Below, piece by piece: positions 20,365 through 23,471 of a stretch of 23,471 nucleotides of DNA; the stretch's first letter is position 1, and every line of letters begins with the position of its first letter. Under the pieces are notes generated by a model that was given only the letters and a program-made list of their open reading frames with translations, was not told the origin of the DNA and did not search any database. A program made the translations under genes and the position numbers. The DNA is from Caulobacter sp. CCH9-E1 (GTDB taxonomy: Bacteria; Pseudomonadota; Alphaproteobacteria; Caulobacterales; Caulobacteraceae): contig NZ_LSJA01000240.1 of the NCBI RefSeq assembly GCF_001556515.1, positions 1 to 23,471 on the forward strand. Reading direction: 5' to 3'.

Positions 20365-21264
20365 TCAGACCGCCTCGCGCAGGGTCTCGGCCAGCAGGCG
20401 CCCTTCGACCGAGCGGCTGGAGCCCGAGCGCCAGGCGACCACGATCTCGCGGCTGGGATGCTCGGTCGCCAGGGGACGCACAGTGACGGCGGCCTTGTCG
20501 GTCAGCCCCGCCTGGACCGCCATGGCCGGCAGGAACGAGACGCCCAGGCCCGAGCCGATCATCTGCACCAGGGTCGGCAGGGACGTCGCCGCGAAGCTCT
20601 CTTCCTCGCCGACGCCTTTCGGCGGCTCGAGGCCGCAGGCCGCCAGGGCGTGGTCGCGCAGGCAGTGACCATCCTCCAGCAGGATCAGGTCATCGCCGCG
20701 CAGGCTGTCGGGATCAACCCGGATCGAGGCGGCCATCGGATGGTTGGCCGGGGCGGCGGCCAGCAGCTCGTCGTCCTCGACATGGGCCCAGTCCAGGCCG
20801 GACATGTCATAGGGCAGGGCGATCAGCGCCGCGTCCAGCGCCCCCGACTTCAACGCGCCGATCAGCCGCTGGGTCAAATCCTCGCGCAGGAACAGCTTCA
20901 GCTTGGGAAAGCGATCGCGCAGGACGGGCAGGGCGCGGGGCAGCAGATAGGGCGCCACCGTCGGGATCACGCCCAGCCGGAAGCGGCCCGACAGCGGCTG
21001 GCCGGCGCCGCGCGCGGCCTGCACCAGATCCTCGGCCCTCGCGAGAATATCCTCGGCGCGGCGGACGGCCTCCTGGCCGGCGGCGGTCAGGATCACGCCC
21101 GAGCGCGCGCGGTCGACCACCGGCGCGCCCAGGATCTTTTCCAGCTCCTGGATGCCGGCCGACAGGGTCGGCTGGGTGACGTGAGCATTCTCGGCCGCGC
21201 GGCTGAACGAGCCGTGCTCGGACAGCAGCTTCAGATAGTGCAGTTGGCGCAGGGTCGGTAGCAT
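20365..21264 (-). CDS. oxyR: Hydrogen peroxide sensor OxyR (LysR family)
   Basis: This 299-residue LysR-type regulator has an N-terminal helix-turn-helix (residues 4-61, including SFSRAAENAHVTQPTLSAGIQELE). The effector domain carries the OxyR redox pair: Cys201 and Cys210 in EDGHCLRDHALAAC, matching E. coli Cys199 and Cys208 in spacing and context. SLPTLVQMIGSGLGVSFLPAMAV is also OxyR-like. Oxidation of the pair to a disulfide changes DNA binding and switches peroxide-defence genes. The divergent neighbour encodes an AhpD-type protein with an ATAG-N7-CTAT site between them, supporting the assignment. Confidence 0.95.
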   Translation of the reverse strand: MLPTLRQLHYLKLLSEHGSFSRAAENAHVTQPTLSAGIQELEKILGAPVVDRARSGVILTAAGQEAVRRAEDILARAEDLVQAARGAGQPLSGRFRLGVIPTVAPYLLPRALPVLRDRFPKLKLFLREDLTQRLIGALKSGALDAALIALPYDMSGLDWAHVEDDELLAAAPANHPMAASIRVDPDSLRGDDLILLEDGHCLRDHALAACGLEPPKGVGEEESFAATSLPTLVQMIGSGLGVSFLPAMAVQAGLTDKAAVTVRPLATEHPSREIVVAWRSGSSRSVEGRLLAETLREAV

Positions 21265-21273
21265 CAGCAGAAT

Positions 21274-21317
21274 ATAGGCGCTCTCTATCGGAAATCAAAA
21301 AACTATCGATTGGATAA
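21274..21317. promoter_or_regulatory. Candidate OxyR-binding sites between oxyR and ahpD
   Basis: ATAG-N7-CTAT at 21274-21288 matches the classic OxyR half-operator exactly. Fifteen bases further, CTAT-N7-ATAA at 21303-21317 resembles a second element. Spacing does not fit the full tetrameric array, so only the first element is firmly in register. The site begins 10 bp upstream of the oxyR start, suiting autorepression, and lies some 170-210 bp from the ahpD start. Confidence 0.6.
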
Positions 21318-21484
21318 CTTCGAGGGCAGGGCGTACCCATCGGCCATGGCGAAAGGCTTCAGGGATCTCCCCCACCGCCCCGAAGCGCCCAGCCTTGGTC
21401 CCGGTCCGCTCACCCCCCTCCCGGCGGACCGGGACGCCGTCCCCGGACAATGCTATGCGGCGGCCGCCACGTTCGGAGCCGACC

Positions 21485-22030
21485 ATGTCGATCGAAGCCT
21501 TGCGCCTGCCGGCCTATGCGCGGGACATCGCCACGAACCTCTCGGTTCTCGCCCGGGAAACCGTGCTGTCGGACCAGGCCAAGTGGGGCTGTTTCGTCGC
21601 CAGCGCTCACGCGGTCGGCGAGCCCTCGACCATCCGGGCCCTCGCGGGCGCCGCCCAGGCAGGGGGCCTTTCGCCCGAAGGCTTTGACGCCGCCAGGACC
21701 GCCGCCGCGATCATGGCGATGAACAACGTCTATTTCCGCGCTCTGCACCTGATGACCGCGCCGGATTACCGGGACCTGCCGTCGCGCCTTCGGATGAACC
21801 GGCTGTCGCGGCCCAGCGTGTCCGCGGTCGATTACGAGCTCTGGTGCGTGGCGGTGTCGGCCATCAACGGCTGCGGCGCGTGCCTCGACGCCCACGAGGC
21901 CGAGCTGCGCGAACGGGGCGTGGCGCCGATCCAGGTCCAGGCCGCGTTGAGGATCGCGGCCGTGGTGAACGCGGTCGGCCGGGTGTTGGCCGCCGAGGCC
22001 GCCGCCAATCCCCGAAAATGGGGCGTTTGA
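21485..22030 (+). CDS. ahpD: AhpD-type alkyl hydroperoxide reductase partner
   Basis: This 181-residue helical protein is of the AhpD/carboxymuconolactone decarboxylase superfamily. Catalytic residues are Glu118, the thiol pair Cys130 and Cys133 in NGCGACLDAHE, and His137. These have the same numbering and spacing I recall for Mycobacterium tuberculosis AhpD, except that its His132 is Ala here. AhpD passes electrons to the peroxiredoxin AhpC, so this gene fits oxyR next to it. AhpC is not in the window. ATG 21485 is chosen for GGAG six bases upstream and the family N-terminus; an earlier in-frame start at 21395 gives a non-family extension. Confidence 0.92.
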   Translation: MSIEALRLPAYARDIATNLSVLARETVLSDQAKWGCFVASAHAVGEPSTIRALAGAAQAGGLSPEGFDAARTAAAIMAMNNVYFRALHLMTAPDYRDLPSRLRMNRLSRPSVSAVDYELWCVAVSAINGCGACLDAHEAELRERGVAPIQVQAALRIAAVVNAVGRVLAAEAAANPRKWGV

Positions 22031-22097
22031 GCAGGGTCCGCGACGCCCGGTCGCGGCTAGGCCTACTCGACATTCATCTTGTCCGTGAACTAAGTTG

Positions 22098-22112
22098 TTA
22101 ACCTCTGGGTAA
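22098..22112 (+). promoter_or_regulatory. CtrA-like site upstream of creS
   Basis: TTAA-N7-GTAA lies 69 bp upstream of the creS start, one base off the CtrA consensus TTAA-N7-TTAA. A CcrM site (GATTC, 22115-22119) follows at once. No strong -35/-10 pair is evident. The link is suggestive only. Confidence 0.35.
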
Positions 22113-22120
22113 GAGATTCG

Positions 22121-22148
22121 CGGCGTTCGCCGTCGTTCCTGAGGAACG
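22121..22148 (+). promoter_or_regulatory. Two hairpins in the creS leader region
   Basis: CGGCG-TT-CGCCG (22121-22132) and CGTTCC-TGA-GGAACG (22134-22148) are two adjacent perfect inverted repeats just upstream of creS. They could fold in the 5' leader and influence translation or stability. No T-run follows, so they are not a typical terminator of ahpD. Confidence 0.45.
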
Positions 22149-22180
22149 CGTCGGGCCCGCATGGGGCGAAGGTGGGCGAG

Positions 22181-23471
22181 ATGAGACTGCTGTCGAAGAA
22201 CTCTCGGGATAAGAACGCCAAGCCGGCCGTCCTCACGGACGACCGCAGCGAGGCGATGCTTCACCAGATCGAGTCCACCCAGGCGATCGGTCAGCGCTAC
22301 GAGACCATCCACGGCGGTCTCGACAGCATCGGCCGGGTCATGGAGCACCTGAAGGCCATCGAGCCGCTGATCGCCGAGATCCGCGGTCCGGTCGGCCAGG
22401 AGTTTGAAGCCCGCCGCGCCGAGCACGCCGAACTGATCGCCCTGCGCGCCAACTTCGACCAGGCCCAGCGTCAGATCGCCCAGATCCAGGCCGAGGAGCG
22501 CGAGGTCAGCGCCCGCCTCGCCGCCGCCGAAACCGCCCTCGGCGAGTCCGAAGCCCGCCGCCAGAGCCAGGACGTCACGCTCGAGGACAACGCGCTCGAG
22601 ATCGACCGCCTGCGCAACGCCCTGCTGCAGTCGGACCTGAAGGTTTCCAACCTCGACGCGTCCTTGCGCGACGCCAACGCCCGCATCGAGCACCTGGTTC
22701 AGGACGTCGAAGGCCTGCGCGCCCAGGCCCAGGACATCGACGCCCGTCGCGGCGACGCCGAGGCCGCCCTGGCCCGCGCCAACCAGGACAACGCCCTGCT
22801 GGGCGAGGAAGCCGCCACGCTCAAGAAGCGCGTCGATCAAGCGGGTCTCGATCTGGCTCGCCTGTCGCGCATCGAAACCGACCTCGAGGCTCAGATCGCC
22901 GCCGAACGCGCCCGGGTCCAGGCGCTGGAAAACGCGCTCGCGGCCCACCAGACCGACAGCGGTCGCATCGTCCGCGGCCTGGAAAGCCAGGTCGAGGCCA
23001 GCCGCGCCGAGATCTCGGCCCTGCAGACCCGCCTCGAGACCGCCACGGGCCGCGCCGACAAGCTGGAAGAGATGAACACCCAGCTCTCGGCCCGCCTGGC
23101 CGAGTCCAGCGCTCACCAGAAGGCTGTCGAGCGCCGGGCCGGCGACCTCAACGTCGCCCTGGAGCGCGCCCTGGAACGCATCCGCGCCCTGGAGGAAGAG
23201 GCCGAAAGCCTGCGTCAGCGCCACGCCGGCGTCGACACCGCCCGCGCCACCGCCATCGAGCGCGCCGACCAGCTGGCCAAGAGCGCCGTCGCCCAGGAAA
23301 AGGCCATGAAGCGCGCCGAGGAGCGCGCCCAGCAACTGCGGGCGCGCCTGGAGGCCATGCAGGAGGCCCAGGACCAGATCCGTCGCGAGCACGAGGACAA
23401 GGTCTCGGAGCTGCAGGCCACGATCGAACGCCTCACCTCGGAGAACGCCCTGGCCGAAGGCGCCCTGGAAG
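22181..23471 (+). CDS. creS: Crescentin, intermediate-filament-like cell-curvature protein (3' end outside window)
   Basis: The open frame runs off the window after 430 codons with no stop. The protein begins MRLLSKNSRDKNAKPAVL, the basic N-terminal segment of crescentin that anchors it to the membrane. IGQRYETIHGGLDSIGRVMEHLKAIEPLIAEIRGPVGQEFEARRAEH follows, then a near-continuous heptad coiled coil of about 350 residues rich in Arg, Glu, Ala and Leu. I recall C. crescentus crescentin as about 457 residues, so roughly 27 should be missing. CreS forms a filament along the inner curvature and makes cells crescent-shaped. GAAGG is 8 bases before the ATG. A seven-codon reading frame (22161-22184) ends in ATGA overlap with the start. 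Confidence 0.93.
   Translation, partial: MRLLSKNSRDKNAKPAVLTDDRSEAMLHQIESTQAIGQRYETIHGGLDSIGRVMEHLKAIEPLIAEIRGPVGQEFEARRAEHAELIALRANFDQAQRQIAQIQAEEREVSARLAAAETALGESEARRQSQDVTLEDNALEIDRLRNALLQSDLKVSNLDASLRDANARIEHLVQDVEGLRAQAQDIDARRGDAEAALARANQDNALLGEEAATLKKRVDQAGLDLARLSRIETDLEAQIAAERARVQALENALAAHQTDSGRIVRGLESQVEASRAEISALQTRLETATGRADKLEEMNTQLSARLAESSAHQKAVERRAGDLNVALERALERIRALEEEAESLRQRHAGVDTARATAIERADQLAKSAVAQEKAMKRAEERAQQLRARLEAMQEAQDQIRREHEDKVSELQATIERLTSENALAEGALE

Noticed and set aside
21410..23392. Long minus-strand open frame across ahpD and creS
   Set aside because: Mirror of the coiled-coil and AhpD codons. It overlaps two confident genes and its Leu/Gly/Asp/Gln-rich sequence has no family features.
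22181..23471. Repeat-like DNA in the crescentin gene
   Set aside because: Similarity between segments comes from heptad coiled-coil coding (Glu, Ala, Arg, Leu codons), not from DNA repeats or a CRISPR array.

Overview
The window looks like a chromosomal segment of a Caulobacter species (Alphaproteobacteria). It is high in GC, has dense short-spaced operons, and carries sites resembling Caulobacter promoters (TTGACG with GCTANAWC) and CtrA/CcrM sites. At the right edge is a gene whose product I recognise as crescentin (CreS), the intermediate-filament-like protein that curves Caulobacter cells. This assignment rests on recognising proteins by reading them; no database search was run.

Left part (1-2400): the 3' end of a Spy/CpxP-like LTXXQ protein gene, then a tightly overlapping cytochrome c maturation group ccmC-ccmD-ccmG, then a gene for a small disordered protein behind a possible CtrA-type, perhaps leaderless, promoter. 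From 2396 to about 3066 lies an A/T-richer island with one nuclease-like ORF, a strong terminator and a tight cluster of CcrM (GANTC) sites. It looks acquired.

Middle (3067-9764), mostly minus strand: a MarR regulator with a histone-H1-like lysine tail, yciB/ispZ and ftsY, a plus-strand TRIC-family membrane protein, a palindromic repeat element running into the end of a GFA-family gene, a secreted endonuclease/exonuclease/phosphatase-fold protein that appears to start at CTG, mtaB and dapF.

9796-15451: a plus-strand potassium-channel-like protein with a C-terminal zinc ribbon, two tandem secreted prolyl oligopeptidases (a clear duplication) and a convergent small exported protein of unknown function.

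15538-16478: a minus-strand unit of a His-rich, YqjI-like PadR metal sensor followed by a DUF2218 protein. Its promoter is embedded in repeated GATATATC palindromes, a convincing autoregulatory operator.

16735-20362: the phospholipid-trafficking operon mlaA-mlaC-mlaD-mlaE-mlaF, with no mlaB in it. It meets oxyR end to end. oxyR is divergent from an ahpD-type peroxidase partner gene, with an ATAG-N7-CTAT site between them. The window ends inside creS.

No rRNA, tRNA, CRISPR array, transposase or integrase was found. No stretch of more than 300 bases lacks a gene. The likeliest new biology is regulatory or architectural: the PadR operator, the CTG-started exported nuclease-fold protein, the zinc-ribbon channel, the H1-tailed MarR and the A/T-rich island.
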